Assembly (NCBI GenBank): GCA_964605095.1
Contig: CAZSBS010000113.1
Span: forward strand, 1-14,653
Source: JAUWQU01 sp964605095
Lineage (GTDB): Bacteria > Planctomycetota > Phycisphaerae > SM23-33
Direction of reading: 5' to 3'
DNA length: 14,653 bases
Below, one piece after another: positions 6,068 through 11,904 of this stretch; positions within the stretch are counted from its first letter, which is position 1; each line of letters starts with the position of its first letter. The position numbers and the translations under genes are program-made. Under the pieces are notes generated by a model, which saw nothing but the letters and a program-made list of their open reading frames with translations, was not told the origin of the DNA and did no database searches.

Positions 6068-7321
6068 TCACCCTTCGAACTTGCGGATGAGCAGGCAGGC
6101 GTTGTGTCCGCCGAAGCCGAAGCTGTTGGACAGTGCGATTTTGACGGGCGCCTCGCGCGGGGTGTTGGGCACGTAGTCGAGGTCGCACCCCTCGTCGGGG
6201 TTTTCCAGGTTCAGCGTGGCTGGGATCGTGCCGGTCTCTATCGCCTTGGCGCAGGCTATGAGTTCGACGCCGCCGGAGGCGCCGAGAAGGTGGCCGGTGG
6301 AGCTCTTTGTCGACGACGCCATCAGGCCATTGTAGACGTGCGCGCCGAAGGTCTTCTTTATCGCCACCGTCTCGGCCTGGTCGCCCAGTTGGGTGCTGGT
6401 GCCGTGGACGTTGATGTAGTCGACGTCGTCGGCGTTGACCTTGCCGTCGCGCAGGGCTTCCCGCATGGCCAGGATGGCGCCGTGGCCTTCGGGGTCCGGC
6501 GCGGTGATGTGGTAGCCGTCGGCGCTGGCGCCGTAGCCGATGAGTTCGGCGTATATCTTCGCGTCGCGGGCCAGGGCGTGGGAAAGTTCTTCAAGGATGA
6601 CCACACCGGAACCCTCGCTCAGGAGGAAGCCGTCACGGTCCTTGTCGAATGGCCTGCTGGCACGCTGGGGTTCGTCGTTGCGGGTGCTCAGGCCCTTTAA
6701 GGCGCAGAAACTGGCCAGTCCGATGGGCGTCAGGGCCGCCTCGGAGCCTCCGGTGATGGCGATGTCGCACCCTCCGCGCTGGAGTATCCGGAAGGCCTCG
6801 CCGATGGAGTTTGCGGCCGACGCACAGGCGGTGCAGACGGAGAAGTTTGGTCCTCGGAGTCCCCAGACGATGGAAATGTTGCCGCAGGCGGCGTTTCCCA
6901 TAAGCCTGGGCACGGTCAAGGGGCTGACCCGCCCGGGGCCCTTATCGAGCATCCGCTTGTGCTGGTCTTCGAGTTCCTGCAAGCCGCCGATGCCGCTGCC
7001 GACGATGACGGCGCAGCGGCCAGGCTGCTCGCCGGCGAAGTTGAGCCCGCTGTCCGCCACGGCCTCGATGGCGGCCTGGACGGCGAATCGGGCGAAGCGG
7101 TCCATCCGCCGCGATTCCCTGGGGTCCAGCAGATCAGATGTTATGGTCTGCCAGTCCTGGACCTCACCGCCGATCTGGGATGCGAACGGGGAAGGATCGA
7201 ACCGCGCTATGCGGCGGATGCCGCTCTTGCAGGCCAGCAGATCGGCCCAGAACTGCCCAACATTGTGGGCGAGCGGGTTGATCGTTCCCAAGCCCGTCAG
7301 TACGACGCGGCATGTAGCCAT
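6068..7321 (-). CDS. fabF: 3-oxoacyl-[acyl-carrier-protein] synthase II (KAS II, FabF)
   Basis: The protein has 417 residues (E. coli FabF is about 413). It condenses malonyl-ACP with acyl-ACP to extend the fatty-acid chain by two carbons, in the cytoplasm. The thiolase-fold catalytic triad is complete: C166 in CTACASA, H306 in NVHGTST and H344 in STGHLLGASG, with the conserved lysine K339 in STKSSTGH and the C-terminal SNSFGFGGHN motif. The start at 7321 has AGAGGT about 9 nt upstream. It lies 20 nt downstream of acpP and is last in the fatty-acid cluster, converging on cca. FabB-type enzymes share the same triad, but length, the TACAS context and position beside acpP favour FabF. Confidence 0.96.
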   Translation of the reverse strand: MATCRVVLTGLGTINPLAHNVGQFWADLLACKSGIRRIARFDPSPFASQIGGEVQDWQTITSDLLDPRESRRMDRFARFAVQAAIEAVADSGLNFAGEQPGRCAVIVGSGIGGLQELEDQHKRMLDKGPGRVSPLTVPRLMGNAACGNISIVWGLRGPNFSVCTACASAANSIGEAFRILQRGGCDIAITGGSEAALTPIGLASFCALKGLSTRNDEPQRASRPFDKDRDGFLLSEGSGVVILEELSHALARDAKIYAELIGYGASADGYHITAPDPEGHGAILAMREALRDGKVNADDVDYINVHGTSTQLGDQAETVAIKKTFGAHVYNGLMASSTKSSTGHLLGASGGVELIACAKAIETGTIPATLNLENPDEGCDLDYVPNTPREAPVKIALSNSFGFGGHNACLLIRKFEG

Positions 7322-7341
7322 TGAATCCGGACCTCTGGCAC

Positions 7342-7587
7342 TCAGGCCTTACTGGAGTGCTCCTTGATGTAATCAACGGCCTGGCCGACAGTCTGGATCT
7401 TCTCGGCCTCCTCGTCGGGGATGCTCATCTCGAACTCGTCCTCGAACTCCATCACGAGTTCGACGGTGTCAAGAGAGTCGGCATTGAGGTCATTGACGAA
7501 CGACGTTTCTCGGGTGATCTCGCTCTTATCGACACCCATCTGCTCGGAAACGATCTCAATCACTTTGGCTTCGATTTCTTCCGACAC
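7342..7587 (-). CDS. acpP: Acyl carrier protein
   Basis: The protein has 81 residues and is strongly acidic. It carries growing acyl chains on a 4'-phosphopantetheine arm attached to the Ser of the DSL motif (S38 in LNADSLDTVELVMEFEDEF). Family features are complete: helix I, the DSL site, helix II and the IPDEEAEKIQTVGQAVDYI C-terminal part. I choose the GTG at 7585-7587 and not an upstream ATG at 7641, because a near-perfect GGGAGGT lies 6 nt before the GTG and typical ACP length results; the extra 18 upstream residues have no family counterpart. It is the first gene after an internal promoter and is followed closely by fabF, as in many bacteria. Confidence 0.96.
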   Translation of the reverse strand: MSEEIEAKVIEIVSEQMGVDKSEITRETSFVNDLNADSLDTVELVMEFEDEFEMSIPDEEAEKIQTVGQAVDYIKEHSSKA

Positions 7588-7593
7588 GTTCCT

Positions 7594-7600
7594 ACCTCCC
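7594..7600 (-). promoter_or_regulatory. Strong Shine-Dalgarno site of acpP
   Basis: GGGAGGT on the - strand, 6 nt before the GTG start. It decides the start codon and suits a highly expressed protein. Confidence 0.85.
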
Positions 7601-7678
7601 TGAAGATTCCAAGGATTTATGCATGTTTTCCGTTTTTCCACTCATACCACACAACGTCCGCACCTTTGCGGGCGGCGT

Positions 7679-7707
7679 ACTATAGCTTGACCGGACCGGC
7701 CTTGCAA
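7679..7707 (-). promoter_or_regulatory. sigma70-like promoter for acpP-fabF
   Basis: On the - strand, TTGCAA (7702-7707) and TATAGT (7679-7684) are separated by exactly 17 nt. Transcription would start near 7671-7673, giving a leader of about 85 nt before the acpP GTG. A short ccgc/gcgg hairpin lies near the predicted start of the leader. The 152-nt gap between fabG and acpP, wide for this cluster, supports an internal promoter that lets ACP be made in excess. Confidence 0.65.
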
Positions 7708-7715
7708 CAATCATC

Positions 7716-7731
7716 TCCCGCCGGCGCGGGA
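7716..7731 (-). repeat. Hairpin directly after fabG
   Basis: TCCCGC and GCGGGA form a 6-bp stem around a 4-nt loop, 8 nt beyond the fabG stop. No T-tract follows on the - strand, so it may weaken read-through or protect a 3' end but is not a standard intrinsic terminator. Confidence 0.5.
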
Positions 7732-7739
7732 CAAATTAT

Positions 7740-8480
7740 TTACGTGTGCATTCCCCCGTCGACGCTGAGGACCTGCCCTGTAATATAGCTGGACCGATCC
7801 GACGCCAGGAACGCCACAGCCCTGGCGATATCCGCCGCCTCGCCCATCCTCTTCATCGGGATCATCGACAGGGCGATGTCCTTGGCCTGCTGGGGGATGG
7901 CGTCGGTCATGTCCGTGCGAATGAAACCCGGGGCGACGGCGTTGCAGCGGACGCTCTTGCCAGCGAGTTCGATGGCTGTCGTCTTGGTCAGGCCAAGCAG
8001 GCCGGCCTTGGAAGACGAGTAGTTCGCCTGCCCGCGGTTGCCTTCCAAACCGCTGTAACTGGACATGTTTATGATCGCCCCGCCGCGCTGGCGGACCATG
8101 TGCCGGCTTACCGCCCGCGTGCCGTAAAACGCGCTGAAAAGGTTCACCTTCAGCACCAGGTCCCAGTCCTTGTCGTCCATCCGCATCAGCAGCCCGTCGC
8201 GGGTGATGCCGGCGTTATTGACCAGCACGTCGACATGCCCGTACTTCTCAGCCACGTCATCGACAAGGGCGGTGAACCCCTCGCTGTCGGTCACGTCGAG
8301 CCTTCGGCAGTCGAGTTTCTCGCCCGGCGAGCCGAGGTCGGCCCGCAGCTCGGGGAATTTTTCTTCGAGCAGGTCCACCCCTACGACGGTCATACCCATC
8401 GCCAGCAACTCGCGGCAGATTTCCCGCCCGATTCCACGGGCCGCCCCGGTTACGATTGCAACCTTATCGCTGTCAGCCAT
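7740..8480 (-). CDS. fabG: 3-oxoacyl-[acyl-carrier-protein] reductase FabG
   Basis: The protein has 246 residues, the standard short-chain dehydrogenase/reductase length. It reduces 3-oxoacyl-ACP to 3-hydroxyacyl-ACP with NADPH in the elongation cycle. The sequence shows the nucleotide-binding TGAARGIG (11-18), NNAG (88-91) and the catalytic tetrad N113, S141, Y154 and K158 (Y-S-S-S-K), then the PGFIRTDMT substrate loop and the C-terminal GQVLSVDGGM typical of FabG. The SDR family is large, but position between fabD and acpP makes the role secure. The ribosome site is weak (GGAG 13 nt upstream) and sits in a purine-rich repeat that fills the 86-nt gap to fabD. Confidence 0.95.
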   Translation of the reverse strand: MADSDKVAIVTGAARGIGREICRELLAMGMTVVGVDLLEEKFPELRADLGSPGEKLDCRRLDVTDSEGFTALVDDVAEKYGHVDVLVNNAGITRDGLLMRMDDKDWDLVLKVNLFSAFYGTRAVSRHMVRQRGGAIINMSSYSGLEGNRGQANYSSSKAGLLGLTKTTAIELAGKSVRCNAVAPGFIRTDMTDAIPQQAKDIALSMIPMKRMGEAADIARAVAFLASDRSSYITGQVLSVDGGMHT

Positions 8481-8483
8481 TTG

Positions 8484-8565
8484 TCGCTTTCTTCTCCGTC
8501 TTCTCTGCGCTCTCTGCGAGCTCCCGCAGGGCCCTTCGGGCTGCGCGAGATATTCTTTTTCTTCT
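8484..8565 (-). repeat. Purine-rich dispersed repeat with embedded GC hairpin, fabD-fabG junction
   Basis: Read on the - strand it has gaagaag runs, a hairpin GCCC-GAA-GGGC (8531-8541), then gcagagagcgcagagaag. It is related to the repeats at 4494-4700 and 5973-6060, and its hairpin matches the outer module of element B. It lies in the coding-strand orientation of the operon and includes the GGAGAAG tract that is the only visible ribosome site of fabG. Confidence 0.65.
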
Positions 8566-8566
8566 T

Positions 8567-9511
8567 CTATTGCTTCGCCAATTCCTCGACAGCCTGGAGG
8601 CTGTTTATGCTGACGATGTCGGCCCGGCGGTTGATTCGTCGCATAAGTCCGGCCAGGACTCGCCCGGGGCCGATCTCGTAATACCTTTCGACGCCCTGGG
8701 ATTCAAGCAATTCCATTGTCTGCTGCCATCTGACGGCCCCGGTGAGTTGGGCGATGAGCTTGGCCGGTATGGCCGAGGCATCGGCGTAGACCTGGGCGTC
8801 GACGTTGGCGACGACCGGTACGGTCGGCGTGCGGAAAGCCAGGCTGCCAAGGGCGTTGGCGAGTCCCTCGGCCGCCGGGGCCATGATCTGGCTGTGAAAG
8901 GCGCCGGCAACATTCAGCCTGACGGCGCCCTTGGCCCCGTACTCGGCAGCCAACTGTTCGACCCGCGAGCACGCGGCCAGTGAGCCGGAGACGACCACCT
9001 GTCCGGGGCAGTTGAAGTTAGCGCACGTAAGGGGCTCGCCCTGGGCTGCGGCGGCGACCAGCGTCTGGGCCGCCGGCTCGTCCAGTCCGATCAGGCAGAC
9101 CATCCCCGACGCGGTGGCAGTGGCTGCCTGCTGCATGAGTTGGCCGCGACTGGCGACCAGGCTGACTGCCGGGGCAAAGTCGATGGCGCCGGCGGCATAA
9201 AGGGCGGTGTATTCGCCGAGGCTCAGGCCCGCCGCAAATGCCGGCCGGATCGAGGCGAATCTGTCCGCCCCGAGCAGTTCGCGCATGACCGCCAGCGTCG
9301 CGGCTGAGACTGTAAAGATCGCCGGCTGGCAGACATCGGTGCGGGCGAGCTGGTCGTCAGGGCCCTGGAAGCAGAGCTTCCTGAGTTCCAGGCCGGTGGC
9401 GGCCTCGGCCTGCTCGAAGACGGCCCGGGCGCCGGCAAAGGCGTCGCAAAGGTCTTTGCCCATGCCGACTTGCTGAGCGCCCTGTCCCGGAAATAGCCAA
9501 GCGGTTTTCAT
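8567..9511 (-). CDS. fabD: Malonyl-CoA:ACP transacylase FabD
   Basis: The protein has 314 residues (family about 305-320). It transfers malonyl from CoA to ACP, supplying the extender unit. Visible motifs are FPGQGAQ (7-13, Q10 part of the oxyanion hole), the nucleophile Ser97 in GLSLGEY, Arg122 in ASRGQLMQ (binds the malonyl carboxylate), and the catalytic His206 in GAFHSQIM. The residue before the nucleophile is Leu where E. coli has His (GHSLGE); the true catalytic histidine is present, so activity is expected. The gene lies 51 nt after fabH and 86 nt before fabG. No clear Shine-Dalgarno site precedes the ATG at 9511; the upstream sequence is repeat-like. Confidence 0.95.
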   Translation of the reverse strand: MKTAWLFPGQGAQQVGMGKDLCDAFAGARAVFEQAEAATGLELRKLCFQGPDDQLARTDVCQPAIFTVSAATLAVMRELLGADRFASIRPAFAAGLSLGEYTALYAAGAIDFAPAVSLVASRGQLMQQAATATASGMVCLIGLDEPAAQTLVAAAAQGEPLTCANFNCPGQVVVSGSLAACSRVEQLAAEYGAKGAVRLNVAGAFHSQIMAPAAEGLANALGSLAFRTPTVPVVANVDAQVYADASAIPAKLIAQLTGAVRWQQTMELLESQGVERYYEIGPGRVLAGLMRRINRRADIVSINSLQAVEELAKQ

Positions 9512-9512
9512 T

Positions 9513-9551
9513 ACGTTGATTCTCTGAATCTCCGTGGCTTTGCGGTTGATT
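9513..9551 (-). repeat. Repeat-like segment in the fabH-fabD gap
   Basis: On the - strand it reads accgcaaagccacggag followed by attcagagaatc, a form close to the 'accgcagagacgcagag' family at the other junctions. It occupies almost all of the 51-nt gap and covers the place of the fabD ribosome site. The match is shorter and less certain than for the other copies. Confidence 0.45.
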
Positions 9552-9562
9552 AGGCCTTGGGG

Positions 9563-10555
9563 CTAAAGGCGAACGACGGCCCCGGCCCAGGTAAGGCCCG
9601 CGCCGAAGGCCACCAGCAGCAGCGTCGAGCCCGGCCCGATCCGCCCCTCGTCGCGGGCGTTCTGCATGGCCAGGGGAATGGACGCCGCCGACGTGTTGCC
9701 ATACATGTCGATATTGACGAAGACCTTCTCCCGAGGGAGCTTGAACTTCGCGGCCGCTGACTCGATTATCCGGCTGTTGACCTGGTGAGGCACGACCATG
9801 TCGATGTCGTCGACGGTCAGGCCGCACTGCTCCATGCAGTGGCCCAGGAGCCACTGCATCTTCTCGACGGCGAACTTGTAGACGTCCCGCCCGCGCATCT
9901 TGATGAAGTGGTCGCCGTCGCCGACGGTCTGGAGCGTGGCCGGGCAGCGCGAGCCGCCGGCGGGGATGTGAATGAAATCCCACCCGCCGCCATCGGCGTG
10001 CAGGACGGAGTAGAGCAGACCGCGGTCCTGATCCTCCGTTCCCTCGAGCACGACCGCGCCGGCGCCGTCGCCGAAGAGCACGCAGCTCCCGCGGTCGGTA
10101 TAGTCGGCGAATCTGCTGAGAGTCTCGGTGCCGATGACCAGCACGCGCTTGTATGTGCGGGTCTCGATGAACTTGCTGGCGACGCTGAGCGCGTATATGA
10201 ACCCGCTGCACGCGGCGCCGATGTCGAAGGCCGGGATGTCCTTGGCGCCAAGGCTGTTCTGGATGCAGCAAGACGTCGAGGGCAGGATCATATCGGGTGA
10301 GGCGGTCGCGACGATTATCAGATCGATGTCCCGCGGAGTCAGCTTGGCGTCGGCGAGGGCGTTTCTCGCGGCGATCGTGCCCAGCGTGGCGGTGGACTGG
10401 CCTTCGGCGGCGATGTGCCGCTGCCTGATGCCCGTTCGCTGCATGATCCACTCGTCGGACGTGTCGAGGAACTTCTCGAAGTCGGCGTTGGTGAGCACTT
10501 GTTCCGGCACAGCCGCCCCGAGGCCGATGATGGCGGCTCGCAATGGCTTAGGCAT
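9563..10555 (-). CDS. fabH: 3-oxoacyl-[acyl-carrier-protein] synthase III (KAS III, FabH)
   Basis: The protein has 330 residues with the ATG at 10555. It starts fatty-acid synthesis by condensing an acyl-CoA primer (usually acetyl-CoA) with malonyl-ACP. The triad is C116 in GAACSGF, H257 in VPHQVN and N287 in MYGNTSAAS; the N-terminal TSDEWIMQRTGIRQRH signature (32-47) and the C-terminal AFGAGLTWAG are typical. An upstream in-frame ATG (10606) would add 17 residues, but AGGAG lies 5 nt before 10555 and family alignment begins there. It overlaps the plsX stop by 8 nt, indicating translational coupling. Primer specificity (straight or branched) cannot be read from sequence. Confidence 0.95.
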   Translation of the reverse strand: MPKPLRAAIIGLGAAVPEQVLTNADFEKFLDTSDEWIMQRTGIRQRHIAAEGQSTATLGTIAARNALADAKLTPRDIDLIIVATASPDMILPSTSCCIQNSLGAKDIPAFDIGAACSGFIYALSVASKFIETRTYKRVLVIGTETLSRFADYTDRGSCVLFGDGAGAVVLEGTEDQDRGLLYSVLHADGGGWDFIHIPAGGSRCPATLQTVGDGDHFIKMRGRDVYKFAVEKMQWLLGHCMEQCGLTVDDIDMVVPHQVNSRIIESAAAKFKLPREKVFVNIDMYGNTSAASIPLAMQNARDEGRIGPGSTLLLVAFGAGLTWAGAVVRL

Positions 10556-11582
10556 TGCTGCTCCTGGAAGGCGAGGGCGCATCATGGCTTGCGCCCTGGT
10601 TGACAAGCTCCACGATTTTCTGGTTGACCTGGTGGTTGGCGAATTCCTTGGCCACGCGGGCGGCGTTCATGATGCCCCGGTGGTTGCTGGCGCCGTGGCA
10701 GATGATGCTGATTCCAGCCACGCCCAGCAGCGGCGCGCCGCCGTACTCGTTGTAGTCGTACTTGCCCATCAGTTGCCGGGCGGCCTTCTGGATGGCTGGG
10801 GCGTGATCCGGCAGGGCCCCGAGAAGTTCCCGCACGATCGCCTCGCCTACGCTGATGGCCATGCCCTCGATGAGCTTGAGCATGACGTTGCCCACGAAGC
10901 CCTCGCAGACCATCACGTCGCACTCGCCGCTGAAGAGGTCGCGCCCCTCGACGTTGCCGACGAACTGGATGTTCTTGTCGGCCTTGAGAAGGTCGCGGGC
11001 CTCCTTGACCAGGGCGTTGCCCTTGGCCTCTTCCTCGCCGATGCTCAGCAGGCCCACGCGGGGGCTCTGCATGCCGCAGATGGCCTGGACGTATACCGAG
11101 GCCATGATGCCGTACTGATAAAGGTGCGCGGGGCGGCAGTTGACGTTCGCCCCGACATCGCAGACAGCCACCGGACCCGCCGGCGTGGGGGTTATAATCG
11201 CGATGCCAGGCCGGTGAACGCCGCGAAGGCGCCGAAGCCGCATCTGGGCCGCGGCCACGCACGCCCCGGTGTTGCCGGCAGAGATGCACGCGTCGATTTC
11301 CCCGTCGCGGTGCATCTCCGCCATGACCGCAATGGAGCATCGAGGCTTGGCGCGGAGAGCCTCCACAGGCGATTCGTCCATGTCGAGAACCTGGTCGGTG
11401 TGACGAATCTCGATATGATCCGTCGGGCCGGTAGCCTTGCCAAGGCATTCCTCTATGGCTGGCTGCAAGCCGACAAGGACGATCCTGTCGCCTTTGGCGA
11501 GTATTTCACGGGCAGCTATGGCGCCCTTGACCACCTCGGCAGGAGCAAGGTCGCCGCCCATTGCGTCTATGCCAATCCGCAC
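10548..11582 (-). CDS. plsX: Phosphate acyltransferase PlsX
   Basis: The protein has 344 residues (family about 330-360). PlsX converts acyl-ACP to acyl-phosphate, the donor used by PlsY for glycerol-3-phosphate acylation, linking fatty-acid and phospholipid synthesis; it acts at the inner face of the membrane. Family motifs are DAMGGD (6-11), ISAGNTGA (100-107), CDVGANVNC (141-149), IGEEEAKGN (181-189), VEGRD (211-215), CEGFVGN and YGGAPLLGV. The start is GTG at 11580-11582, with AAGGAG about 10-11 nt upstream inside rpmF. It follows rpmF by 3 nt and overlaps fabH by 8 nt. Confidence 0.95.
   Translation of the reverse strand: MRIGIDAMGGDLAPAEVVKGAIAAREILAKGDRIVLVGLQPAIEECLGKATGPTDHIEIRHTDQVLDMDESPVEALRAKPRCSIAVMAEMHRDGEIDACISAGNTGACVAAAQMRLRRLRGVHRPGIAIITPTPAGPVAVCDVGANVNCRPAHLYQYGIMASVYVQAICGMQSPRVGLLSIGEEEAKGNALVKEARDLLKADKNIQFVGNVEGRDLFSGECDVMVCEGFVGNVMLKLIEGMAISVGEAIVRELLGALPDHAPAIQKAARQLMGKYDYNEYGGAPLLGVAGISIICHGASNHRGIMNAARVAKEFANHQVNQKIVELVNQGASHDAPSPSRSSNA
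10561..10565 (-). promoter_or_regulatory. Ribosome binding site deciding the fabH start
   Basis: AGGAG on the - strand, inside the 3' end of plsX, 5 nt before the ATG at 10555. It selects this start over the upstream in-frame ATG. Confidence 0.75.
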
Positions 11583-11585
11583 GGA

Positions 11586-11768
11586 TCAGCTCTCCTTCTT
11601 GATTTCCAGGCTCAGGCCCGGGCGAACGAAGCCACAGTTCTCACAGGCCGCGTGCGGAAGCTTGGGCGAATTGCACTGCGGGCAATCCACGTAGTTCACC
11701 GGACTCAGGGCATTGTGGCTGCGGCGGCTCCGCGTGCGAGCCCGAGACAGTTTCTGTGTCGGTAGCAT
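11586..11768 (-). CDS. rpmF: 50S ribosomal protein bL32
   Basis: The protein has 60 residues and a basic N-terminus. It is a component of the large ribosomal subunit. The zinc-binding type is recognised by CPQC...CENC (C29, C32, C42, C45) with SPKLPHAAC between, matching bL32; a basic SRARTRSRRSH block precedes it. The start ATG at 11768 has GAGG 9 nt upstream. It is the first gene of the lipid cluster, an arrangement (rpmF-plsX-fab) known from E. coli and many others and thought to tie lipid synthesis to growth. Confidence 0.93.
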   Translation of the reverse strand: MLPTQKLSRARTRSRRSHNALSPVNYVDCPQCNSPKLPHAACENCGFVRPGLSLEIKKES

Positions 11769-11792
11769 GATTCCAATCCTCTACAAGCAAAT

Positions 11793-11809
11793 AACTTGCA
11801 CCGCAAGTT
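11793..11809. promoter_or_regulatory. 17-nt perfect palindrome in the rpmF leader
   Basis: AACTTGC and GCAAGTT form a perfect 7-bp inverted repeat around a 3-nt loop. It lies between the promoter and the rpmF ribosome site (about +48 to +64 of the predicted transcript). It could be an operator for a lipid regulator or an RNA hairpin acting on translation; it does not resemble the FapR or FadR sites I know. Confidence 0.5.
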
Positions 11810-11862
11810 CGCCCGGCCTTCAACGGCGCGGGCAACAAAGACCAAGCGAAAACAAGCCCAAG

Positions 11863-11891
11863 ACTCTAGGCAGATCAGCCGGGCTTGTCAA
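11863..11891 (-). promoter_or_regulatory. sigma70-like promoter of the rpmF-plsX-fab operon
   Basis: On the - strand, a perfect TTGACA (11886-11891), a 17-nt spacer and TAGAGT (11863-11868). It starts 14 nt past the alaS stop. The predicted transcription start is near 11856, giving a leader of about 88 nt before rpmF. Confidence 0.75.
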
Positions 11892-11904
11892 GCAAAAACG
11901 ATTC

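Noticed and set aside
9357..10451. A 364-codon open frame on the - strand
   Set aside because: It is an alternative frame of fabH and fabD, rich in Arg/His/Gly with no domain signature.
10128..11765. A 545-codon open frame on the + strand
   Set aside because: It lies antisense over fabH, plsX and rpmF, all with intact motifs; long antisense frames are expected in GC-rich DNA and its translation shows no known domain.
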